Shown here: positions 1 to 4,302 of the stretch, in pieces | Numbering within the stretch: the first letter of the stretch is position 1 | Layout: every line of letters starts with the position of its first letter | Made by a program: the position numbers and the translations under genes | Assembly: GCA_964345215.1 (NCBI GenBank) | Contig: CAYFQH010000082.1 | Span: 1-5,807, forward strand | Length of the DNA: 5,807 bases | DNA from: CAYFQH01 sp964345215 | Lineage (GTDB): Bacteria; Bacillota; Clostridia; Christensenellales; Aristaeellaceae | Direction: 5' to 3' | The notes under the pieces: generated by a model | The model's database searches: none | Told to the model about the DNA's origin: nothing | The model's input: the letters and a program-made list of their open reading frames with translations, nothing else

Positions 1-13
1 GAGGCGAAGCCTC
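1..13 (-). terminator. Possible hairpin after the ImmA-like gene, cut by the window edge
   Basis: GAGGC-gaa-GCCTC is a perfect 5-bp stem with a 3-base loop. It starts one base after the stop codon of the minus-strand metallopeptidase gene, where an intrinsic terminator would sit. The bases that would carry the U-run lie outside the window, so termination cannot be confirmed. Confidence 0.3.
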
Positions 14-1024
14 CTAATACCAGGTAATCCAGCTGAAGGCCGCCTTGGGTTTGGGCTGGGGCTGGTTCCAGTTGGGCAGCAGCCCGTCGCAGTAAAAGGT
101 GGTTTGGCCCCCGCAGTGGATGCAAAATCGGGCATCTGCCTGGGCGGGGGCCTGGCATTGCCTGTTGGTGCAAAGGTTGACCACATACAGGCCGCAGCAG
201 GGGCAAAAAGGGCTGCCCTTTTTGCCGGGGGTGCTGCAGTGGGGGCAGGCCGGGGCCGGCCCGGACGGATTGGTTTGCACTTTGCTGTATTCCCTTGTGC
301 CGGGGCCGCTCAGCAAGCCCTTTTGGCCGCAAATGGGGCAGTGGCTGCCGCTAAAACCCAGGCGGGTAGCGCCGCAGCGGTTGCAGTGGCGGGTGTAGGT
401 TTGGTTCATAAAGTTGCTGTGCAGCTGGTATTCGCTTGAATGGATAAAGGGCCTGGTGGTCAGCCAGGCGTCATAATCTTGTTTGCGGTAGGCCCTGGCG
501 GCGGCCCCTGAAATATGGAAGCAGCGCTGAACCTTTACAGGGTCAAAGGCCCTGCCCTCCAGCAGGGTATGAATAAGGATGGGCGGTGCCAGGGCATTGC
601 TGGCAAAGGTATTGGCCTCCCCTTCATAGCGCAGCTGCAGCGGGTCTTGGGGAATAGCCCGGCCCATGGGTGGGCTGTTTTGCCCCACGTGGCCCAGGAT
701 AATATGGGCAATTTCGTGCATAATGGTAAAGCGGACCCGCTGGAAATTTTGCCCGCCGTTATAGATGATATTATACGCCTGGCCTTCCGGTACAAAACGG
801 CATTCCCCATCGGTAACATGGTAGGCAGGGGCGCCGATTTGCCGGCGGTAGCTGTTAAACTCTGCAAGGGAGGATAGGGTGATGCTGTGGCCGTAATGGC
901 CTTTGATGAGCCTGGGCAACGCAAACACATCAAGGGGAAAGCGGCCTATGCCAAGGGCGGCCAAAAACTGCTGGGAGGCCATAAAGGCCTTTTCGTATTT
1001 GGTTATGGCAGGGTTGCTGGCCAA
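14..1024 (-). CDS. ImmA/IrrE-family metallopeptidase with three C-terminal zinc ribbons
   Basis: The 336-aa product has the zinc protease signature HEIAH at residues 103-107 and the downstream EGEANTFA element at 134-141 that supplies the third zinc ligand in ImmA/IrrE (DUF955) proteins. By family analogy it would cleave the phage repressor encoded just upstream and so trigger induction, as ImmA cleaves ImmR in ICEBs1. Beyond about residue 210 the protein carries three predicted zinc ribbons: C214/C217 with C229/C232, C260/C263 with C274/C277, and C285/C290 with C301/C304. Classical ImmA proteins are shorter and lack these, so the tail is unusual and could bind nucleic acid or a partner protein. 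The start is read as TTG at 1024, two bases after the repressor stop, with AAAGGGG nine bases upstream inside the repressor gene. ATG at codon 15 (982) is the alternative. The protease family is clear; the substrate is inferred. Confidence 0.9.
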   Translation of the reverse strand: MASNPAITKYEKAFMASQQFLAALGIGRFPLDVFALPRLIKGHYGHSITLSSLAEFNSYRRQIGAPAYHVTDGECRFVPEGQAYNIIYNGGQNFQRVRFTIMHEIAHIILGHVGQNSPPMGRAIPQDPLQLRYEGEANTFASNALAPPILIHTLLEGRAFDPVKVQRCFHISGAAARAYRKQDYDAWLTTRPFIHSSEYQLHSNFMNQTYTRHCNRCGATRLGFSGSHCPICGQKGLLSGPGTREYSKVQTNPSGPAPACPHCSTPGKKGSPFCPCCGLYVVNLCTNRQCQAPAQADARFCIHCGGQTTFYCDGLLPNWNQPQPKPKAAFSWITWY

Positions 1025-1026
1025 GG

Positions 1027-1362
1027 CTACTCGCCCCTTTGCTGTTTAATAAAGGCAATATAATTGGCGATAATCTCGTCTTCTTCTTTAGACAGTTCGC
1101 CCATCTCTTCCAGCCGGCCCAGGGATTTGTACTTGGGTTTTTCCCCGGGGAGGGGAGGAGGGGTTTCCCAGCCCATTAAGTAGGCGGGAGAAACTTCCAG
1201 CACCTGGGCCAGGAGGGTTAGCTTATCCAGGGGGATGTTGGAAACAATGCCGTTTTCGTACTTGAAAACCGTTTGCTTTGTTGTGCCAATGGCCTGGGCT
1301 ACATCCTCCTGGGTCATTTTTTTGGCAAGGCGGGCCTGTTTAATGCGCTCACCCATAGACAT
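1027..1362 (-). CDS. XRE/HTH phage repressor (ImmR/CI-like)
   Basis: The 111-aa product has an N-terminal Cro/CI-type helix-turn-helix (about residues 4-65; HTH core 17-38, with TQEDVAQAIGTTKQTVFKYE), a proline-rich linker (67-76) and a short charged C-terminal segment rich in Glu and Lys. There is no LexA/CI autopeptidase domain, which fits a repressor inactivated by a separate ImmA-type protease, and that gene follows immediately. It would act as a cytoplasmic DNA-binding protein controlling lysogeny through the operators at 1565-1658 and 1877-1891. ATG at 1362 is chosen because AGGGGGA lies about six bases upstream. The reading frame stays open back to a GTG at 1401, but that has no ribosome site. 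ATG at 1356 is also possible. Confidence 0.88.
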   Translation of the reverse strand: MSMGERIKQARLAKKMTQEDVAQAIGTTKQTVFKYENGIVSNIPLDKLTLLAQVLEVSPAYLMGWETPPPLPGEKPKYKSLGRLEEMGELSKEEDEIIANYIAFIKQQRGE

Positions 1363-1437
1363 GCGGATTCCCCCTGTTCTTTTGCTTAGCCGGTACCTCA
1401 CAAGGCGGGCATAATAAAAAGGCAGTTTTTTTGCGTA

Positions 1438-1518
1438 TCATACCGTTAAAAAGGCCGGAAACAGCGGGGCGATTCCTGCCCTTTTTTTGTTTACCGCAAA
1501 AATCCCTTGCCCTTTCAT
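1438..1518 (-). CDS. Putative 26-aa leader peptide ahead of the repressor
   Basis: This ORF of 26 codons plus TGA lies in the untranslated leader of the repressor operon. It begins at ATG 1518 with AAGGAGGG five bases upstream, one of the best ribosome sites in the window. The peptide starts MKGQGIFAVNKKRAG and ends in a hydrophobic stretch (IAPLFPAFLTV). It lies between the predicted minus-strand promoter and the repressor start, about 75 bases ahead of the latter. The hairpin at 1453-1480 lies inside the ORF, so its translation could affect repressor expression. I do not recognise the peptide. The support is the ribosome site, the position and the open frame only. Confidence 0.35.
   Translation of the reverse strand: MKGQGIFAVNKKRAGIAPLFPAFLTV
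1448..1488. terminator. Terminator-like hairpin in the repressor leader
   Basis: GGC-c-GGAA at 1453-1460 pairs with TTCC-t-GCC at 1473-1480, giving seven pairs and one mismatch around a 12-base loop. An A-run (1448-1452) lies on one side and a seven-T run (1482-1488) on the other, so it has terminator form on both strands, though the minus-strand U-run is only five bases. On the minus strand it lies within the leader ORF and before the repressor gene. Confidence 0.3.
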
Positions 1519-1553
1519 CCGCCCTCCTTTTTAAGGATATTTCTGTTAAGGGG

Positions 1554-1582
1554 ATTATATCAAATAACCTGTGGGTTTACAA
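1554..1582 (-). promoter_or_regulatory. Predicted minus-strand promoter for the repressor-protease operon
   Basis: Read on the minus strand, TTGTAA (1582-1577) is followed after 17 bases by a perfect TATAAT (1559-1554). Transcription would start near 1547, leaving a leader of about 185 bases before the repressor start. The inverted repeat at 1565-1579 fills the spacer and touches the -35, as expected for autoregulation by the repressor. Assigned from consensus match and context. Confidence 0.6.
1565..1579. promoter_or_regulatory. Operator candidate O1 (TAAC-N7-TTTA)
   Basis: TAAC at 1565-1568 and TTTA at 1576-1579 match the TAAC-N7-GTTA repeat found elsewhere in this control region, with one mismatch in eight arm positions. 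It lies between the -35 and -10 of the minus-strand promoter, where a bound repressor or Cro protein would block transcription of the repressor operon. Confidence 0.45.
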
Positions 1583-1609
1583 GTAGGAAAAATAAAACAA
1601 AAAAGCATC

Positions 1610-1638
1610 TTGACAAGTTACTAAAGATAAGATAGCAT
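1610..1638 (+). promoter_or_regulatory. Predicted early rightward promoter
   Basis: A perfect TTGACA (1610-1615) is followed after 17 bases by TAGCAT (1633-1638, four of six to TATAAT). Transcription would start near 1645, about 33 bases before the Cro-like start codon. An AAGTTACT half-site (1615-1622) lies in the spacer, and the operator at 1644-1658 covers the predicted start point. This is the expected repressor-controlled promoter of the early genes. Confidence 0.65.
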
Positions 1639-1643
1639 GAAAA

Positions 1644-1658
1644 TAACCTTAAAAGTTA
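1644..1658. promoter_or_regulatory. Operator candidate O3 (TAAC-N7-GTTA)
   Basis: TAAC (1644-1647) and GTTA (1655-1658) form a perfect inverted repeat with a 7-base AT-rich spacer. It sits over the predicted transcription start of the rightward promoter. The arm geometry is identical to that of the copy at 1877-1891. A second, unpaired AAGTTACT half-site (1615-1622) lies inside the same promoter. Confidence 0.55.
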
Positions 1659-1677
1659 CTGAAGAGGAGGGAGAAGA

Positions 1678-1884
1678 ATGGTGGATATACACAGGCTGGA
1701 CAGGGAAATAAAAAACCGGGGCCTGGCGCAAAGGGAGGTGGCCAAAGCCCTTGATTTATCAGAGAAAACCTTTGCTTTAAAAATGAAAGAAGGAACCTTT
1801 GATACCCAGGAGGCCCAAAGGCTGGTAAGACTTCTTGACCTAAAAGAACCGGGAGCCATTTTTTTTGCCAATAAAGTAACATAA
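1678..1884 (+). CDS. Cro-like small HTH regulator
   Basis: The 68-aa product has a helix-turn-helix at about residues 16-38 (LAQREVAKALDLSEKTFALK) and ends in a region containing IFFA. This layout is typical of the short DUF739-like, Cro-type proteins of Bacillota phages. It is the first rightward gene, divergent from the repressor, so a role in shutting off the repressor after induction is likely. ATG 1678 has AGGAGG at 1664-1669, eight bases upstream. Its last codons (GTA ACA TAA) form part of an operator-like inverted repeat. The HTH fold is well supported; the Cro role comes from position. Confidence 0.82.
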   Translation: MVDIHRLDREIKNRGLAQREVAKALDLSEKTFALKMKEGTFDTQEAQRLVRLLDLKEPGAIFFANKVT

Positions 1885-1891
1885 AAAGTTA
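1877..1891. promoter_or_regulatory. Operator candidate O4 across the Cro-like stop codon
   Basis: TAAC (1877-1880) and GTTA (1888-1891) with a 7-base spacer repeat the promoter operator geometry. Here the arms extend to a perfect GTAAC/GTTAC (1876-1892). It begins inside the last sense codons of the Cro-like gene. It could be an auxiliary site for repressor looping, or control a weak internal promoter (TTGCCA at 1865, TACAAA at 1890, 19-base spacer). Both ideas are inference. Confidence 0.5.
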
Positions 1892-1909
1892 CAAAAAGGT
1901 TTTTGAGGT

Positions 1910-1922
1910 GCAGGAGGCCTGC
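1910..1922 (+). promoter_or_regulatory. Shine-Dalgarno inside a perfect hairpin
   Basis: GCAGG-agg-CCTGC is a perfect 5-bp stem whose 5' arm and loop contain a full AGGAGG (1912-1917). Folded, it would hide the ribosome site. No ATG, GTG or TTG stands at normal spacing; the nearest candidates are CTG codons at 1919 and 1922, and ATG 1935 is 17 bases away. Confidence 0.35.
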
Positions 1923-2044
1923 TGAACAGCTTTTATGAAAGAAGGGGTTTTGTTGGACCTAAAAAAAAGCAGAATGTGCCTTGGGCAATTAGCAAAAGAA
2001 AGGAAGGGAAGGATGAATTATACACAAAACGAACATCGTTTTAG
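1922..2044 (+). CDS. Possible 40-aa ORF with a CTG start, or a start-less remnant
   Basis: An open frame follows the AGGAGG at 1912-1917. It reads LNSFYERRGFVGPKKKQ and continues to TAG at 2042-2044. The composition is protein-like (aromatic and basic residues, Trp and Pro), but the only start near the ribosome site is CTG at 1922, four bases downstream. Its end overlaps the start of the repeat protein in another frame by 32 bases if that protein starts at 2013. It could be a real small gene with a rare start, a gene that lost its ATG, or chance. I do not recognise it. Confidence 0.25.
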   Translation: MNSFYERRGFVGPKKKQNVPWAISKRKEGKDELYTKRTSF

Positions 2045-2981
2045 CGGCTACGCCTGCCAGGACGGCTGGTACACCAGCCCCTTATACGGTGAGGGAGGCT
2101 ATGAATACCGGCCCTTTGGGCAAAAGGCCCTCATGATGACCCGGGGGATGCCGGTAATGGTACAAGGGATGCCGGTAATGGTACANNNNNNNNNNNNNNN
2201 NNNNNNNNNNNNNNNNNNNNNNNNNNNNNNNNNNNNNNNNNNNNNNNNNNNNNNNNNNNNNNNNNNNNNNNNNNNNNNNNNNNNNGGGATGCCGGTAATG
2301 GTACAAGGGATGCCGGTAATGGTACAGGGGGTGCCCATTTTGAAAGGGGAAGGGCAACGGCAGGTACAGCAAGGGCAACGGCAGGTACAGCAAGGGCAAC
2401 GGCCGGCACAGCAAGGGCAAAGGCAGGTACAGCAAGGTCAAAGGGCGGCACAGGAAAGGCAACCGCTGATTAAAAAACCCCAAAGGCCCGGGGGCTGGGC
2501 CATCAGCCGGGGTATGGAAGAGGGAGAAGATAAGATGGGAAAAACAAAGGGAACAAAGGAAGATAACAGGGGCAGGCCGATGATGGAAAAAGAGGATGGA
2601 AGGAAGAGAGAAACCCAAAGGGCCTTGGGATTAAAGGGGCCCCAGGGCTTTTGGCAAAGCCCAGGGGCCCAAAAGGAAGGGGAAGGGCTGCTTCAAAAAG
2701 AGGAAGGATCACCTGAAACAGAGGAAATACTGTTTTATGAAAGGCCCCGGTTTTATGTGCCCAGCCGCTATTTTGACAGGGCTGTTTTTAAAGAAAAACA
2801 GCCCTACTACATTACAAAAAGCACCAGTGCCAGGGGAATTTTTGCCATTTTGCGGGCCAACCGGGGGGATGCCCTGCTTTTTGTAACCCATGGAGGATTC
2901 CCCCTGGTCATCGGCCTTGAACAGGCTAAAATGGAGCAGGTATATATTGGCAAAATGGTGATGGAAGACCCTGGCGTGTAA
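2013..2981 (+). CDS. Unrecognised repeat-rich early protein, interrupted by an assembly gap
   Basis: I do not recognise this protein. From ATG 2013 (AGGAAGGG just upstream) it has four parts. The N-terminal 44 residues are rich in Gly and Tyr. A GMPVMVQ heptapeptide array follows, broken by 100 N (residues 58-91 unknown), ending in the degenerate copy GVPILKG (106-112). Next come five copies of GQR-(Q/P/A)-(V/A)-Q-(Q/E) at 114-148, then a long charged low-complexity stretch. The last 85 or so residues (from about 237) look folded, with many aromatic and beta-type segments such as FYVPSRYFDRAVF and ALLFVTHGGFPLVIGLE. There is no signal peptide and no clear membrane segment outside the unknown part. 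The frame is open from ATG 1935, which would add 26 residues, but that start lacks a well-placed ribosome site. It lies between the Cro-like and initiator genes, so it is probably expressed early. The total length is uncertain because of the gap. Confidence 0.7.
   Translation: MNYTQNEHRFSGYACQDGWYTSPLYGEGGYEYRPFGQKALMMTRGMPVMVQGMPVMVXXXXXXXXXXXXXXXXXXXXXXXXXXXXXXXXXXGMPVMVQGMPVMVQGVPILKGEGQRQVQQGQRQVQQGQRPAQQGQRQVQQGQRAAQERQPLIKKPQRPGGWAISRGMEEGEDKMGKTKGTKEDNRGRPMMEKEDGRKRETQRALGLKGPQGFWQSPGAQKEGEGLLQKEEGSPETEEILFYERPRFYVPSRYFDRAVFKEKQPYYITKSTSARGIFAILRANRGDALLFVTHGGFPLVIGLEQAKMEQVYIGKMVMEDPGV
2145..2348 (+). repeat. 21-bp tandem repeat array A (GMPVMVQ) with gap
   Basis: The unit is GGGATGCCGGTAATGGTAC followed by AA. 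Units start at 2145 and 2166 before the gap and at 2286 and 2307 after it. They are identical apart from a final A/G difference at 2327, and a diverged seventh-codon copy follows at 2328-2348. Such identity between units indicates recent expansion. True copy number cannot be read because the N run lies inside the array. Confidence 0.95.
2186..2285. other. Assembly gap of exactly 100 N
   Basis: The run is exactly 100 N, the usual placeholder for a gap of unknown size. It starts after base 20 of a 21-base unit and ends at the start of a unit, so the missing length should be 1 plus a multiple of 21 if the array is regular. 100 does not fit that, though it does keep the reading frame by chance. 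Translation through it is therefore not literal. Confidence 0.95.
2352..2456 (+). repeat. 21-bp tandem repeat array B (GQRQVQQ)
   Basis: Five consecutive 21-base units start at 2352, 2373, 2394, 2415 and 2436. The first two are identical (GGGCAACGGCAGGTACAG followed by CAA); the others vary at codons 3-5 and, in the last, also at codons 1 and 7. They encode a Gln/Arg-rich heptad. Period and boundary codons (GGG at the start, CAA at the end) are the same as in array A. Confidence 0.92.
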
Positions 2982-3168
2982 TTTTTGGCAAAGGGCAAAC
3001 CCTGTATTGCCCATCCCGGCATCAAACTTTTTATTTTTTGTTTACAGCAAAAGGATATGCTGCTGTGTTGGCAGCCCTTATTCCTTTTTGAAGGCTAAAA
3101 ACGAATGGAAAACCAAAATCAAAAAGGTGAAACCCTTAACCCATCCTAAAAAGAAAGGAGGCAAAGCC
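2982..3168 (+). other. Intergenic stretch before the initiator gene
   Basis: This stretch of 187 bases has no convincing gene. It holds two modest hairpins: GGGCA/TGCCC at 2993-3012 and GCTGC/GCAGC near 3060-3078. The T-rich tracts that follow them are too distant or broken for a confident terminator call. The open frame running in from 3007 in phase with the next gene has no ribosome site and an untypical Cys/Phe-rich translation, so I treat it as non-coding. Confidence 0.5.
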
Positions 3169-3987
3169 TTGAAACCGTGGGAACTACTGTATCGCTTTTA
3201 TGTATTGGGCAAAAGCAAGCACTTCTCCCTGGAGGAACAGGCCATGTACAGCCATTTGGTGTGGCTGGCCTGGGAAAGCGGGCAATGGAGTGGACTGCAA
3301 GTAACCAACAATAGAATGAAAGACTTTATAGGCAAAAAAGATGACCGGGCCATTGAAAAACCCCGCAACAGGCTGGTGCAGTTTGGGCTGATCAGCTTTA
3401 CCCGGGGCAAAAAGGGCTCGCCCACCAAGTACAGCCTGCTGCCCCAGGAGGGGAAGTATTCTGTGAAAAAAGAGGGGGGCACAAAATACACTGTAAAAAA
3501 TACAGCCCAAGAAGGGGGCCATGAGGGGGAGAAAACCCCTGGCATAATAAGTAAAGGAAAAGGAATTAAAAAAGAGCAAAAAGGGCCTGCCCCGGCAGGT
3601 ACTGGTTTTGGCAGCCTTTTAACCGGTGAGGAGCTGGCTTTAAGTAAACAGCGGGAGGAGGATATACAAACCCTCTTTGATTTTTTTGGCCGATGTGATG
3701 CGGGGCTGCCCAGCAGCTACGACAGGGGGAAGATTGAGGCTTTACTCAATGAGGGCTATTTGAAGGCGGAGATTTATGAGGCCATTCGCCAGGGGGCCGA
3801 GAACAAGGCGGTAAAGTGGCCCTATATTGTAAAGGTGCTGGAGAACAAAGGCCGGGAGAAAAAACCTTTAAAGCAGGGCGGAAAACAGGCTGGCCCGGGG
3901 GCAGGCGGAGGCGGGGGGCCGGTAAGGGCGGCGGGAGACCGGGAGCCGAAGGCCCCCTGGGAAGGGCTGGAGATGGTGGAACTGTGA
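3169..3987 (+). CDS. DnaD-like phage replication initiator
   Basis: The 272-aa product has the two-part layout of phage replisome organisers. An N-terminal winged-helix region (about residues 15-91, including SLEEQAMYSHLVWLAW and a RNRLVQFGLISF-type recognition segment) is joined by a Lys/Gly-rich linker (92-160) to a DnaD/DnaB-type C-terminal domain (about 164-227) ending in the family-typical Tyr-Ile...Leu motif WPYIVKVLENK. A Gly-rich basic tail follows. Such proteins bind the phage origin and recruit the helicase loader, and a DnaC-like gene lies next. TTG 3169 is chosen because AAAGGAGG (3154-3161) stands seven bases upstream. The longer frame to 3007 and GTG 3127 lack ribosome sites. 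The origin may lie within the gene or in the stretch after it; that is inference. Confidence 0.82.
   Translation: MKPWELLYRFYVLGKSKHFSLEEQAMYSHLVWLAWESGQWSGLQVTNNRMKDFIGKKDDRAIEKPRNRLVQFGLISFTRGKKGSPTKYSLLPQEGKYSVKKEGGTKYTVKNTAQEGGHEGEKTPGIISKGKGIKKEQKGPAPAGTGFGSLLTGEELALSKQREEDIQTLFDFFGRCDAGLPSSYDRGKIEALLNEGYLKAEIYEAIRQGAENKAVKWPYIVKVLENKGREKKPLKQGGKQAGPGAGGGGGPVRAAGDREPKAPWEGLEMVEL
3916..3943 (+). other. Potential G-quadruplex motif at the end of the initiator gene
   Basis: Four GGG tracts (3916-3918, 3926-3928, 3933-3935, 3941-3943) are separated by loops of 7, 4 and 5 bases, meeting the usual G3-N1-7 rule, with a further GGGGG at 3897-3901. They encode the Gly-rich tail of the initiator, so the pattern may only reflect Gly and Arg codons. 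Folding is untested. Confidence 0.35.
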
Positions 3988-4064
3988 ACGGTGTAAGAAG
4001 GCAGAGGCGGTGGTTTTTATTTAAAACAGGACCGGCAGCCATGAAAAAGAAAAGCAGTAATTGA
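3984..4064 (+). CDS. Possible 26-aa basic peptide coupled to the initiator
   Basis: GTG at 3984 overlaps the initiator stop codon (GTGA), a usual arrangement for translational coupling. The peptide begins MNGVRRQRRWFLF and ends KKKSSN, so it is strongly basic. The nearby ribosome signals (GGAG, GGTGGA) are modest. It resembles nothing I know and could be chance; the overlap is the main support. Confidence 0.27.
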   Translation: MNGVRRQRRWFLFKTGPAAMKKKSSN

Positions 4065-4087
4065 TTTTATTTTACTTGCCTGTGTGC

Positions 4088-4115
4088 CGGCTTACCCTAA
4101 AAGCAGCGGCTTACC
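4088..4115 (+). repeat. Direct repeat CGGCTTACC, two copies 19 bases apart
   Basis: Identical 9-base copies occur at 4088-4096 and 4107-4115. Their flanks also resemble each other (TGCCTGTG before the first, TTACCTGTGG in the second). A spacing near two helical turns would place both on the same face of DNA. A looser relative (GCTTAC) occurs near 4246. Could be a protein binding site; no direct evidence. Confidence 0.4.
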
Positions 4116-4120
4116 TGTGG

Positions 4121-4149
4121 TTGATTGTATAGGCCCTTTGCATTTTAAA
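4121..4149 (+). promoter_or_regulatory. Possible promoter ahead of the loader operon
   Basis: TTGATT (4121-4126) is followed after 17 bases by TTTAAA (4144-4149), each four of six to consensus. Transcription would start near 4156, at the beginning of the hairpin cluster. A modest match, supported by the non-coding position and a long downstream operon. Confidence 0.3.
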
Positions 4150-4151
4150 AG

Positions 4152-4193
4152 AACCCTTCCCAAGGGAGCACCCCTAAAGGGTTTTGAACCCTT
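4152..4193 (+). promoter_or_regulatory. Mutually exclusive hairpins in the loader leader
   Basis: AAGGGTT (4177-4183) can pair perfectly with AACCCTT at 4187-4193 (7-bp stem, 3-base loop) or with the identical AACCCTT at 4152-4158. The upstream copy can also fold on its own with AAGGG at 4162-4166, and the downstream copy with AAGGG at 4205-4209. This gives alternative structures of the kind used in attenuators, although no U-run follows. Confidence 0.4.
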
Positions 4194-4302
4194 ATCGCCA
4201 TCAGAAGGGAAGGAAGGGTAAGGAGGCAGGCGGTGGCCGGCTTTTGCTTACTTACATACACATCAAACGAAACCTAAAACAAATTAAAAAGGAGGCAGCA
4301 AA

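Larger units (their letters stand above)
4065..4302 (+). other. 238-base non-coding stretch with repeats and hairpins; possible origin or leader
   Basis: No convincing gene lies here between the initiator and loader genes. The stretch contains a direct repeat CGGCTTACC (4088-4096 and 4107-4115, 19 bases apart), a cluster of AACCCTT/AAGGGTT segments (4152-4218) and a possible promoter (4121-4149). An AGGAGG (4221-4226) stands six bases before a 14-codon GTG frame (4233-4277) that may be a leader peptide. The position beside replication genes would suit an origin, but no AT-rich iteron array is evident. Confidence 0.4.

Noticed and set aside
104..877. Plus-strand open frames opposite the metallopeptidase gene
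   Set aside because: They mirror a gene with clear protease and zinc motifs, and have no ribosome sites or domains of their own.
1147..1163. G-rich run on the plus strand within the repressor gene
   Set aside because: Only three GGGG tracts, encoding a Pro-rich linker on the other strand; does not meet the usual quadruplex rule.
2145..2456. CRISPR array
   Set aside because: The 21-base units are contiguous with no spacers and are in frame with a coding sequence.
2082..2618. Long minus-strand frame opposite the repeat protein
   Set aside because: Its length comes from translating the tandem repeats in reverse and reading through N; composition is Pro/Leu-rich and unlike the neighbours.
3057..3143. 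Frames of 12 and 14 codons in the gap before the initiator
   Set aside because: Too short, with weak or absent ribosome sites and no recognisable pattern.
4061..4132. Hydrophobic 23-codon frame starting TTG after the 26-aa basic frame
   Set aside because: No ribosome site, a rare start and very short; could be chance in AT-rich sequence.
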